Source: QHCA01 sp038237645
GTDB lineage: Bacteria > Actinomycetota > Actinomycetes > Mycobacteriales > QHCA01
Length of the DNA stretch: 14,622 nt
Direction of reading: 5' to 3'
Assembly (NCBI GenBank): GCA_038237645.1
Contig: JBBRYN010000076.1
Span: forward strand, 1-14,622
The notes beneath the pieces were generated by a model, which worked only from the letters and a program-made list of their open reading frames with translations, ran no database searches and had not been told where the DNA came from. The translations under genes and the position numbers were made by a program. Positions 7,544 through 14,306 of this stretch are shown in pieces (position 1 is the first letter of the stretch; each line of letters opens with the position of its first letter).

Positions 7544-7572
7544 TAGGTCTCGATAATGAGCAGGCCGGTCAT
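7543..7572 (-). CDS. cimA leader peptide MTGLLIIET
   Basis: A ten-codon ORF, ATG ACC GGC CTG CTC ATT ATC GAG ACC TAG, has four consecutive branched-chain codons (Leu-Leu-Ile-Ile), including ATT, which is rare in GC-rich genomes. It ends 29 bases before the attenuator hairpin of cimA. This is the classic arrangement of ribosome-mediated transcription attenuation: scarcity of charged Leu/Ile tRNA would stall the ribosome here and favour an antiterminator. No Shine-Dalgarno is seen. A weak -10-like CAGACT lies 7 nt upstream of the ATG (7580-7585), so the transcript may be leaderless. Too short for standard gene finders. Confidence 0.75.
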   Translation of the reverse strand: MTGLLIIET

Positions 7573-7602
7573 GTACGGAAGTCTGGCACGCGCGGACGCC
7601 GG

Positions 7603-7620
7603 CCGGGACGGTCTTCCCGG
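7603..7620. terminator. hairpin between the M23 gene and the cimA leader
   Basis: A perfect 6-bp inverted repeat, CCGGGA/TCCCGG, with a 6-nt loop lies 10 bp past the stop of the M23 peptidase gene and upstream of the cimA leader. There is no T-tract. It may weakly end or process the upstream transcript. Confidence 0.3.
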
Positions 7621-7629
7621 ATCCTGGGA

Positions 7630-8394
7630 TCAGGGATCGACCGTGGGGCCACTCGGGCACCCATGTCGCGCCTGGTAGGCCGCTACCGCGGCGACCGGGC
7701 TGAGCCGGCCGCCGGAACGCCAGGACTCCAGATATGGCCACGGATAGACCAGGCCGCGTCGGTTGTACCAGTCGGTGGTGCCACCGCAGAGTGGGCTGAT
7801 GCCGAAGTGCACGTGGCAGGCGATGCCCCGCGCGCTGCCGGTGTTGCCGACCTGTCCGAGGGCCTGCCCGGCCACCACCCGTGCACCGGCACCGATGGCG
7901 ACCGACCTCAGGTGACTGCCGTAGTAGCGCACGCCGTCGTCACCGAGCAACGTGACCGAGAGCCCACCACGGGTGGCCCCGGCGTTGACCGACGGGATCC
8001 AGGCGTCGACGTGCGAGGCGCCGAGGATCCGGCCCGAGGTGGGCGCCCGGAAGGTGGCGCCGCACGGCGCGAAGATGTCGGTCGCCGGGTAGTCGTGATG
8101 GGAGTGCCCGAAGCTGGTCGCGGAAGCGGGTGTGACGGGAAACGCGTAGCGGCCGGCGGGCACGGCGACCGGCGACCGGCTCGGGGCCGGCCGGTGGACA
8201 GGGGTGGGCGATGGGGCGACCTTCCGGACCGGCGACGAAGACGGCGAGGCGGCCGCACTGGCCGGCGACCACGGCAGCAGGCGTGCGCTGGCCCTGGTGT
8301 CGGCCGACCCGCATGCGGCCAGCGCCAGCAGGGTCAGCAGCCCGGACGCCCAGGTGGCCCGGCGGTGCGACCGGTCTCCGCGGCGCACGCTCAC
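7630..8394 (-). CDS. M23 family (LytM-type) metallopeptidase lipoprotein
   Basis: A 254-residue exported protein. The N-terminus has basic residues, a hydrophobic core and a lipobox LAAC with C28, predicting a lipoprotein. Residues 40-80 form a Pro/Ser/Ala-rich linker of wall-spanning type. The M23 domain follows: HDYPATDIFAPCGATFRAP carries the first zinc ligands (H100, D106), H161 lies in the middle, and CHVHFG gives the HxH motif (H194, H196). All zinc ligands appear present, so peptidoglycan endopeptidase activity is plausible; some family members are inactive scaffolds. The C-terminal extension after residue 200 (LCGGTTDWY onward) is common in actinobacterial homologues. Its GTG start overlaps the TGA of the preceding amidotransferase frame by 4 nt. 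Confidence 0.9.
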   Translation of the reverse strand: MSVRRGDRSHRRATWASGLLTLLALAACGSADTRASARLLPWSPASAAASPSSSPVRKVAPSPTPVHRPAPSRSPVAVPAGRYAFPVTPASATSFGHSHHDYPATDIFAPCGATFRAPTSGRILGASHVDAWIPSVNAGATRGGLSVTLLGDDGVRYYGSHLRSVAIGAGARVVAGQALGQVGNTGSARGIACHVHFGISPLCGGTTDWYNRRGLVYPWPYLESWRSGGRLSPVAAVAAYQARHGCPSGPTVDP

Positions 8395-9097
8395 TCGCTC
8401 GCCTCCCGGTTGTGCCGACCGGCCGCCACCAGGGCGGTGAACAGCCGCGGGTCGGTCCCGGCTTCAGGATGCCAGAGCACGCCGATCGCGAAGGTCGCTC
8501 CGGGCAATTCCACGCCTTCGATCGTGCCGTCGTCCGCGTGCGCCGAGACGGTCAGCGTGCCGGGTCTGCGACACCTTGATGGTGGTAGCTCGGTACGGTC
8601 GCCGCCGGTCCGAGGATGCCGGCCAGCCGGGTGCCGGTGACCGTCCTGACTTCGTGCTCCGCGTACACCCCCGCCGCGAGCCGGTGCCGCCCCGAGCCGA
8701 TGGCGGTCGGCAGGTCCTGGATCAGCCGTCCGCCGCAGGTGACGCACATCAGTTGCATGCCCCGGCAGATGCCCAGCACCGGCAGGTCGGCGGCGAGGGC
8801 GCCCCGCAGCAGCGCCTGCTCACCCGCGTCGCGGTCGGGGCGGGCCTGCTCGGTGTGGGGGTCGCGTTCGGCGCCGTACAGCGCCGGGTCGATGTCGACC
8901 CCGCCGGCCAGCACGAGGGCGTCGAGGGCCGCGACCACGACGTCGACTCCTGCCGGCGAGGGCGGGATGACGACGGCCCGGCCGCCCGCCTCATGGACCC
9001 GCTCGACGTAGCGGTGCGGCAGCAGGGTCGCCGGCGCGGTCCGGGTGCCCCAGCGTGCCTCTTCGACGTATGAGGTGATGCCGACCAGCGGCTTCAC
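8391..9097 (-). pseudogene. gamma-glutamyl-gamma-aminobutyrate hydrolase-like class I amidotransferase, frameshifted
   Basis: The first frame (9097 to 8552, GTG start) carries MKPLVGITSY, VLAGGVDIDPALYG, the nucleophile motif GICRGMQL (C111) and YHHQGV, then stops at a TGA at 8552-8554. The C-terminus continues in the neighbouring frame as GTLTVSAHADDGTIEGVELP and GVLWHPEAG, with the His and Glu of the triad, ending at 8391. That second frame ends in a GTGA overlap with the M23 gene, which shows it is the real continuation. The shift lies around 8555-8585, where the family loop also looks one or two residues short. Every triad residue exists but is split over two frames: a recent pseudogene, a sequencing error, or less likely programmed frameshifting. 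The PuuD family hydrolyses gamma-Glu amides. The start overlaps the stop of the upstream gene (GTGA). Confidence 0.8.
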
Positions 9098-10179
9098 AAC
9101 ACGACTACGGAGCGCAGCACCTCACTGCGCTGCATCCGGGCAAAGGCCTCCTCCACGTCGTCAAGGGTGATGGTCTCGGTGACGAACCCGTCGAGGTCCA
9201 GCCGCCCGGCAAGGTAGAGGTCGATCAGGATGGGGAAATCGCGGGTCGGCAGGCAGTCGCCGTACCAACTCGACCGCAGTGCCCCGCCACGACCGAACAA
9301 CTCGATCATCGGCAGGTCGATCGTCATGCTCGGATCGGGCACGCCGACCTGCACGAGCGTGCCGGCGTGATCGCGGGCGAGGAAGGCCTGGCGGTAGGTC
9401 TCGGGATGTCCGACCGCCTCGATCACCACGTCGGCGCCGAAGCCGCCGGTCAACTCGCGGATCCGCTCGACCACGTCCTCCGCTCCGGCGTCGACCGTGT
9501 GGGTGGCCCCGAAGCCACGAGCCCACTCGAGCTTGCGCTGGTCGAGGTCGACGGCGATGACGGTGCGGGCGCCGGCGACGCTGGCACCGGCGACCGCGGC
9601 GCTGCCGACGCCGCCACAGCCGATCACCGCGACCGTGTCGCCGCGGCCGACCCGACCGGTGTTGACGGCCGCGCCGAAGCCGGCCATGATCCCGCAGCCC
9701 ACCAGGCCGGCCGCCTCGGGCCGCGCCGCCGGGTCGACCTTGATGCACTGCCCGGCCGCGACCAGGGTGAGCTCGGCGAAGGCCCCGATGCCCAGGGCGG
9801 GTGACAGGGGCGAGCCGTCGGCCAGCGTCATCGGCTGGCCGGCATTGAGCGAGTCGAAGCAATACCACGGCCGCCCGCGCTGGCACGAGCGGCACCGGCC
9901 GCAGGGCGCCCGCCACGCGATCACCACGTAGTCACCCGGCGCCAGGCCGGCCACCGCGTCCCCGACGGCTTCGACCGTGCCGGCCGCCTCGTGGCCCAGC
10001 AGGAAGGGGAAGTCGTCGTTGATCGCGCCGTCGCGGTAGTGCAGGTCGGTGTGGCAGACGCCGCAGGCCTGCACCCGGACGACCGCCTCGCCGGGGCCCG
10101 GATCGGGCACGACCACCGTCTCCAGGGTGACCGGCCCGCCACTGGTCAGCGCCACGACGCCGCGCACCTCGGTCGCCAC
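9094..10179 (-). CDS. mscR: S-(hydroxymethyl)mycothiol dehydrogenase (mycothiol-dependent formaldehyde dehydrogenase)
   Basis: A 361-residue zinc medium-chain dehydrogenase of the class III ADH group. Catalytic zinc ligands are C42 (CGVCHTD), H63 (GHEAAG) and C162. The structural zinc lobe is C93, C96, C99 and C107. The NAD site GCGGVG is at 187-192, with D211 favouring NAD over NADP. CQRGRPWYCFDSLNAGQPMT and LSPALGIGAFAELTLVAAGQ are features of the mycothiol-linked members. It oxidises the formaldehyde-mycothiol adduct to S-formylmycothiol; the related enzyme also reduces S-nitrosomycothiol. The GTG start at 10177-10179 has a strong ribosome site (GGGAGGAG). It lies 39 bp after ilvE, so it probably reads from the leu operon, an odd partner. 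The usual metallo-beta-lactamase neighbour is not here. Confidence 0.9.
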   Translation of the reverse strand: MATEVRGVVALTSGGPVTLETVVVPDPGPGEAVVRVQACGVCHTDLHYRDGAINDDFPFLLGHEAAGTVEAVGDAVAGLAPGDYVVIAWRAPCGRCRSCQRGRPWYCFDSLNAGQPMTLADGSPLSPALGIGAFAELTLVAAGQCIKVDPAARPEAAGLVGCGIMAGFGAAVNTGRVGRGDTVAVIGCGGVGSAAVAGASVAGARTVIAVDLDQRKLEWARGFGATHTVDAGAEDVVERIRELTGGFGADVVIEAVGHPETYRQAFLARDHAGTLVQVGVPDPSMTIDLPMIELFGRGGALRSSWYGDCLPTRDFPILIDLYLAGRLDLDGFVTETITLDDVEEAFARMQRSEVLRSVVVL

Positions 10180-10218
10180 CGTCGTCTCCTCCCGATCGCG
10201 CGAAAGCGGGCCGCCGGC

Positions 10219-11349
10219 CTACGACACCAGGGTGTGCATCCAGCCGTGCTTGTCGGGCACCGTGCCGTGCTGGATGCCCAGCAGCATGTCGCGCAGTTGC
10301 ATGGTCACCGGGCCGGGTCGCCCGTCGCCGACCGTCCACTCGCCGGTCGGCGACTTCACCGAGCCGACCGGCGTGATGACGGCAGCCGTGCCGCAGGCGA
10401 AGACCTCGGTGAGCGAGCCGTCGGCGCTGGCGGCCCGCCACGAGTCGACGTCGATGCGTCCCTCCTCGGCCTGATATCCCAGGTCGCCGGCCAGGGTGAG
10501 CAGGGAGTCGCGGGTCACCCCGGCGAGCAGGCTGCCGGTGAGGGCCGGTGTCATCACCCGGGCGCCGGGGCCGGCGCCGTAGACGAAGTAGAGGTTCATG
10601 CCGCCCATCTCCTCGACCCATCGGCGCTCGCCGGCGTCGAGCCAGACCACCTGGTCGCAGCCCTGCTCCGTCGCCTGTGCCTGCGCGACGAGCGACGCGG
10701 CGTAGTTGCCGGCGCACTTGGCCTCGCCGGTGCCACCGGGCGCGGCCCGGACGTAGTCGAGGGACAGCCAGACCCGGACCGGCTGGACGCCGCGGGGGAA
10801 GTATGCGCCGACCGGCGACGCGATCACCAGGAACAGCACCTCGCCGGCCGGCTTCACGCCGAGTCCCACCTCGCTGGCGAACATGAACGGCCGAAGGTAG
10901 AGGCTCTCCTCGCCGCCCTGCGGCATCCACTCCCGGTCCTGCCCGACCAGCACTTCGAGCGCCTCGATGAACGTCTCCTCCGGCAACTCCGGCAGCGCCA
11001 GGCGGCGGGCCGAGCGCTGGAACCGCCGGGCGTTCTGCTCGGGACGGAAGGTCGCGACCGAGCCGTCCGGCTGCGGATAGCCCTTGAGCCCTTCGAAGAT
11101 CGACTGGCCGTAGTGCAGCGCCATCATGGCCGGATCCATCTCCAGAGTGCCGTAGGGCACCAACTGGGCATCGTGCCATCCCCGGCCCTCGGTCCACCTG
11201 ATGATCACCATGTGCTCGGTGAAGATCCGGCCGAATCCCGGGGCGGTGATCCGCTGCGTCCGCTCGGCATCGGAGAGCGGGACGGCGATCGGCTTGAGCT
11301 CGAAGGGGATGGGTGCAGCGTCGGGCGGGAGGTTCCGGGGAACCGTCAT
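10219..11349 (-). CDS. ilvE: branched-chain amino acid aminotransferase
   Basis: A 376-residue fold-type IV PLP aminotransferase of the long bacterial/eukaryotic BCAT2 type. Signatures are LHYGQSIFEGLKGY (78-91), FRPEQNARRFQRSARRLALP, the PLP lysine K211 in GGTGEAKCAGNYAAS, and VEEMGGMNLYFVYG. The C-terminal TEVFACGTAAVITPVG binds the cofactor phosphate. It transfers the amino group of glutamate to the 2-oxo acids of leucine, isoleucine and valine, the last step shared by the LeuA/LeuB and CimA routes encoded beside it. The ATG has a good ribosome site (GGAAGGAAA). It starts 42 bp after leuB. Confidence 0.96.
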   Translation of the reverse strand: MTVPRNLPPDAAPIPFELKPIAVPLSDAERTQRITAPGFGRIFTEHMVIIRWTEGRGWHDAQLVPYGTLEMDPAMMALHYGQSIFEGLKGYPQPDGSVATFRPEQNARRFQRSARRLALPELPEETFIEALEVLVGQDREWMPQGGEESLYLRPFMFASEVGLGVKPAGEVLFLVIASPVGAYFPRGVQPVRVWLSLDYVRAAPGGTGEAKCAGNYAASLVAQAQATEQGCDQVVWLDAGERRWVEEMGGMNLYFVYGAGPGARVMTPALTGSLLAGVTRDSLLTLAGDLGYQAEEGRIDVDSWRAASADGSLTEVFACGTAAVITPVGSVKSPTGEWTVGDGRPGPVTMQLRDMLLGIQHGTVPDKHGWMHTLVS

Positions 11350-11366
11350 GACTTTCCTTCCAGCAC

Positions 11367-11401
11367 GTCGGCGGGCCGGGTGGGGCCGACTTTACCCGGC
11401 C
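11367..11401. promoter_or_regulatory. competing hairpins across the leuB-ilvE junction
   Basis: A perfect 8-bp inverted repeat, GGCCGGGT (11374-11381) and ACCCGGCC (11394-11401), spans the leuB stop codon. A second pair, GTCGGC (11367-11372) and GCCGAC (11385-11390), overlaps it, so the two stems cannot form together. They could act in mRNA processing or in tuning ilvE relative to leuB. There is no T-tract. They may be chance in GC-rich DNA. Confidence 0.3.
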
Positions 11402-12420
11402 AGCGCGGCGGCGAGTCGGTCGCCGACCTCGGTCGTCTTGCCGGGTGCCCGCCGGTCCCGCGAGAGCAGGTCGGCGGCTACCGCCTGCTCGACCCGGCGC
11501 GCCGCGGCGGCGTCGCCCAGGTGGTCCAGCAGGAGGACCACCGACAGCACCGCGGCCGTGGGGTCCGCCTGCCCGGTGCCGGCGATGTCCGGCGCGCTGC
11601 CGTGCACCGGCTCGAACATCGACGGGTTGCTGCGGCTGATGTCGAGGTTGGCGCTGGCGGCAAGACCGATGCCACCAGCCACGGCGGCACCCAGGTCGGT
11701 CAGGATGTCGCCGAAGAGGTTGTCGGTGACCACGACGTCGAACCGCCCGGGGTCGGTGACGAAGAACATCGCGGCCGCGTCGACGTGGCTGTAGCCGACC
11801 TCGACGCCCGGGAAGTCGGCGCTGACCGCGTCGACGGTGCGCTGCCACAGGTCGCCGGCGTGGGTGAGCACGTTGGTCTTGTGCACCAGCGTCAGGCGTC
11901 GCCGCGGCCGGTCGGCGGCCCGGCGGAAGGCGTCACGCACCACCCGGTCGACGCCGTACGCCGTGTTGAGACTCTCTTCGGTGGCCACCTCTTGCGGCGT
12001 CCCCCGACGCAGGCTCCCGCCCGCGCCCGCGTAGGGACCCTCGGTGCCCTCCCGGACCACCACCATGTCGATGTGCGGGTCGCCGGCCAGCGGGGACGGC
12101 ACACCGGGATAGAGCCGCACCGGGCGCAGGTTGACCGAATGGTCGAGGGCGAACCGCAGTCGCAACAGCAACCCGCGTTCCAGGATCCCGGACGGGACCG
12201 ACGGATCGCCCACCGCGCCGAGCAGGATGGCGTCGTGACCGCGCAACTCCTCGAGCACCGAGTCGGGCAACGTCTCGCGCGTGGCATGCCAGCGGCGGGC
12301 GCCCAGGTCGTAGTGCGTAGCCGCGACATCCGGGCGCACCGCGCCGAGCACCTTCAGCGCCTCGGCGAGGACTTCCGGACCGATCCCGTCGCCGCCGACG
12401 ACGGCAAGCCGGACCGTCAC
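11392..12420 (-). CDS. leuB: 3-isopropylmalate dehydrogenase
   Basis: A 342-residue NAD-dependent beta-decarboxylating dehydrogenase acting after LeuA and LeuCD in leucine synthesis. The N-terminus VTVRLAVVGGDGIGPEV is the family start; the frame stays open further upstream, but that stretch is not LeuB-like, so GTG at 12418-12420 is chosen. AILLGAVGDPS, MVVVREGTEGPYAGAGG, LVHKTNVLTHAGDLWQ, VVTDNLFGDILTDLGAA (metal Asp) and FEPVHGSAPDIAGTGQADPTA (NAD-binding loop) are all in order. The GTG overlaps the stop of the 42-residue small gene by 4 nt (GTGA), so its translation is probably coupled to that ORF. The length is normal. Confidence 0.96.
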   Translation of the reverse strand: MTVRLAVVGGDGIGPEVLAEALKVLGAVRPDVAATHYDLGARRWHATRETLPDSVLEELRGHDAILLGAVGDPSVPSGILERGLLLRLRFALDHSVNLRPVRLYPGVPSPLAGDPHIDMVVVREGTEGPYAGAGGSLRRGTPQEVATEESLNTAYGVDRVVRDAFRRAADRPRRRLTLVHKTNVLTHAGDLWQRTVDAVSADFPGVEVGYSHVDAAAMFFVTDPGRFDVVVTDNLFGDILTDLGAAVAGGIGLAASANLDISRSNPSMFEPVHGSAPDIAGTGQADPTAAVLSVVLLLDHLGDAAAARRVEQAVAADLLSRDRRAPGKTTEVGDRLAAALAG

Positions 12421-12545
12421 CGTCGCCCGTCGACCGTGGCCAGTGCCGAATCGCCCCCGCGGTCCCGCCGGTCCAGCGACCGCTGGACGGCGCGCTGAGC
12501 TTCGCGCTGATCGGCCTCGTGCCGGCGTTCCTCGTCGGCAGTCAT
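12417..12545 (-). CDS. 42-residue charged small protein between leuA and leuB
   Basis: ATG at 12543-12545, preceded by a near-consensus ribosome site AGGAGGT about 9 nt upstream, opens a 42-codon frame ending at TGA 12417-12419. The stop overlaps the leuB GTG start (GTGA). The product begins MTADEERRHEADQREAQRAV; residues 4-28 are rich in Glu, Arg and Gln and probably form a charged amphipathic helix, followed by a Gly/Asp-rich tail. There is no signal peptide, membrane segment or known domain. It begins 25 bp after leuA stops. It may be a true small protein or a translated coupler that feeds ribosomes to leuB, which lacks a good site of its own. I recognise no family. Confidence 0.65.
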   Translation of the reverse strand: MTADEERRHEADQREAQRAVQRSLDRRDRGGDSALATVDGRR

Positions 12546-12570
12546 CGCCTTCCACCTCCTCATGGCTTGC

Positions 12571-14175
12571 TCACGGCTTGTCCGTCCGGTGCGGCAGCGC
12601 CGTGCCGCTGACCACCTTGTTGACGGCGTGCAGGAATGCCCGGGCGCTGGCCTCGACCACGTCGGTCGAGACACCCCGAGCGGATACCCGCCGGCCGGCT
12701 ACCTCGACCTGCACCGCGACATCCCCGACCGCGTCGGAGCCGGGCGTGACGGCCGCGACCTGAAAGGCCAGGAGAGTCGCGTCGACGCCGGTCGCCTTGG
12801 CCACCGCGTTGCAGGCCGCGTCGATCATGCCGTCGCCGGTGGCGTCCGCCTCGGCGGTCTCGTCGTCGCGCGAGAGCCGTACGGTGGCCTGCGGCGCGAC
12901 ATCCGTCCCACCGGCCACCGCGATCCAGTCGAACGACCAGACCCCGCCGATCGCGCCCGAGGTGTCCTCCTCGGTCGCCAGGGCGACCAGGTCGGAGTCG
13001 CTCAGCGTCACCTTGCGGTCGGCCATCTCCTTGAACCTGGCGAACGCGACATCGAGGGCCTTCGGTGGCAGCGAGAACCCCAGCCCGGCCAGCGCATCGA
13101 CGAAGGCGTGCCGGCCGGAGTGCTTGCCCAGCACGATCGTGGAGCCCGCGGTCAGCCCGATGTCCGCCGGGTTCATGATCTCGTACGTCGTCCGCTCCAT
13201 CAGCACGCCGTGCTGGTGGATGCCGCTCTCGTGGCTGAACGCGTTGGCGCCGATGACCGCCTTGTTCGGCTGCACCGGGTAGCCCGAGAGCATCGACACC
13301 AGCCGCGAGGTGCGGGCGATCTCCCTGGTGTTGACCTGCGTGGTGAGGCCGAGGGTCGCGTAGTGCGTGCGCAGGGCCATCACGATCTCCTCGAGCGCGG
13401 TGTTGCCGGCCCGCTCGCCGATGCCGTTGATGCAGACCTCGACCTGGCGCGCCCTGGCCCGCAGCGCCGCCAGGGAGTTGGCGGTGGCCAGTCCCAGGTC
13501 GTTGTGACAGTGCACCGACCAGATTACGTCCGCGGCCCGCGGAACCCGCTCCCGGACAGCATCGAGGATCGCGACGTACTCCTGCGGCATGGCGAAGCCG
13601 ACCGTGTCCGGGACGTTGATCGTCGTGGCGCCGTTTTCCACCGCCGCCGCGAACACGTCGACGAGGAAGTCCATCTCGGTACGGGTGGCATCCTCGGCCG
13701 AGAATTCCACGTCGGCGCAGTAACTGCTGGCCTGCGCCACCGCCCGGACCGTCTCGGCGAGCACCTGCTCGGCGCTCATCCGCAGCTTCTTCTCCCGGTG
13801 GATGGGCGAGGTGGAGATGAAGGTATGGATCCGCGGGCGGTCGGCGTGCTTGATCGCCTCCCAGGCCCGCTCGACGTCGGCCGGCTTCGTCCGGCACAGC
13901 GCCGCGACGACCGAGCCGTGCACGCTGGCGGCGATCGCCTCGACCCCGTCGAAGTCGCCCTGGCTGGCCGCCGGGAAGCCGGCCTCGATGACGTCGACGC
14001 CGAGCCGCGCAAGTTGCTCGGCGATCTCGACCTTCTCGTGGACGGACAGCGCGATGCCCGGGGCCTGCTCGCCATCGCGCAGGGTGGTGTCGAAGACGAC
14101 GACGTGGTCATCGGGGCTGGTTACGGCAGAGCCGCCTGCGTCATCGACGGCAGGGCCGTTGTTGGGATTCGACAT
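12571..14175 (-). CDS. leuA: 2-isopropylmalate synthase
   Basis: A 534-residue enzyme condensing acetyl-CoA with 2-oxoisovalerate, the committed step of leucine synthesis. The catalytic motif is DTTLRDGEQAPGIALS at 29-44. IEAGFPAASQGDFD at 63-76 marks isopropylmalate synthase instead of CimA. SVHCHNDLGLATANS gives the metal ligands H222 and H224, and GIGERAGNTALEE the conserved loop. SHESGIHQHGVL at 314-325 lies in the linker subdomain. The C-terminal LeuA dimerisation domain, from about 400 to the end, is the usual site of leucine feedback inhibition. The length matches the short (E. coli-like) class, not the longer form common in mycobacteria. The ATG has GAGGAG at 8 nt. The ribosome site is complementary to leader codons (see the leader entries). 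Confidence 0.96.
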   Translation of the reverse strand: MSNPNNGPAVDDAGGSAVTSPDDHVVVFDTTLRDGEQAPGIALSVHEKVEIAEQLARLGVDVIEAGFPAASQGDFDGVEAIAASVHGSVVAALCRTKPADVERAWEAIKHADRPRIHTFISTSPIHREKKLRMSAEQVLAETVRAVAQASSYCADVEFSAEDATRTEMDFLVDVFAAAVENGATTINVPDTVGFAMPQEYVAILDAVRERVPRAADVIWSVHCHNDLGLATANSLAALRARARQVEVCINGIGERAGNTALEEIVMALRTHYATLGLTTQVNTREIARTSRLVSMLSGYPVQPNKAVIGANAFSHESGIHQHGVLMERTTYEIMNPADIGLTAGSTIVLGKHSGRHAFVDALAGLGFSLPPKALDVAFARFKEMADRKVTLSDSDLVALATEEDTSGAIGGVWSFDWIAVAGGTDVAPQATVRLSRDDETAEADATGDGMIDAACNAVAKATGVDATLLAFQVAAVTPGSDAVGDVAVQVEVAGRRVSARGVSTDVVEASARAFLHAVNKVVSGTALPHRTDKP

Positions 14176-14183
14176 GCGAAGTG

Positions 14184-14276
14184 CTCCTCATCCTGGGGCG
14201 GACTGCGGCCAGCACCTAGTCCCGCGACGGGGAGCCGGCCTGTCTGTCAGGCCCCGCCGCGGCAGCTAAGGATGAG
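14184..14276 (-). promoter_or_regulatory. leuA leader RNA: anti-Shine-Dalgarno pairing and hairpin
   Basis: In the minus-strand transcript, CUCAUCCU (14276-14269, inside leader codons 6-8) is perfectly complementary over 8 bases to AGGAUGAG (14194-14187), which overlaps the leuA ribosome site AGGAUGAGGAG (14194-14184). Between them a strong stem of 11 pairs with one G-U, CCGCGGCGGGG/CCCCGUCGCGG (14262-14252 and 14232-14222), contains or competes with an inner GGCCUG-ACAGA-CAGGCC hairpin (14253-14237). There is no T-run, so control of translation fits better than termination. A ribosome stalled on the Leu/Ile codons would free the ribosome site. I recall a conserved pseudoknot, the LEU element, described upstream of actinobacterial leuA; this may be that element. 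Confidence 0.65.
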
Positions 14277-14291
14277 TACCCCGCGTCGCAT
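14247..14291 (-). CDS. leuA leader peptide MRRGVLILSCRGGA
   Basis: A 15-codon ORF upstream of leuA reads Met-Arg-Arg-Gly-Val-Leu-Ile-Leu-Ser-Cys and onward, with four branched-chain codons in a row: GTA CTC ATC CTT. GTA and CTT are rare in such GC-rich genomes. It resembles known actinobacterial ilvB and leu leader peptides in size and in its basic start. No Shine-Dalgarno is visible, but a -10-like TAGCCT (14301-14306) would place the transcription start within a few bases of the ATG. It lies 71 nt upstream of the leuA start. It probably senses charged leucine tRNA and is too short for normal gene calling. Confidence 0.72.
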   Translation of the reverse strand: MRRGVLILSCRGGA

Positions 14292-14300
14292 GATGTTCGA

Positions 14301-14306
14301 AGGCTA
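14301..14306 (-). promoter_or_regulatory. candidate -10 element of the leuA operon
   Basis: TAGCCT fits the actinobacterial TANNNT -10 consensus and lies 9 nt upstream of the leader peptide ATG, predicting a start about 2-3 nt before the ATG. No recognisable -35 box is found 16-19 bp upstream, so the call is weak. Confidence 0.35.

Noticed and set aside
7504..8640. 378-codon plus-strand frame
   Set aside because: Antisense to the M23 peptidase; Arg/Gly-rich and low-complexity.
9991..12498. 835-codon open frame on the plus strand
   Set aside because: Antisense to mscR, ilvE and leuB. It is an artefact of high GC third positions, and the product is low-complexity Arg/Gly/Asp/His-rich with no domain.
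12421..12555. LeuB with a 45-residue N-terminal extension
   Set aside because: The extension is Arg-rich and unlike any LeuB. The same bases encode the 42-codon gene in another frame, and the family start lies at GTG 12418-12420.
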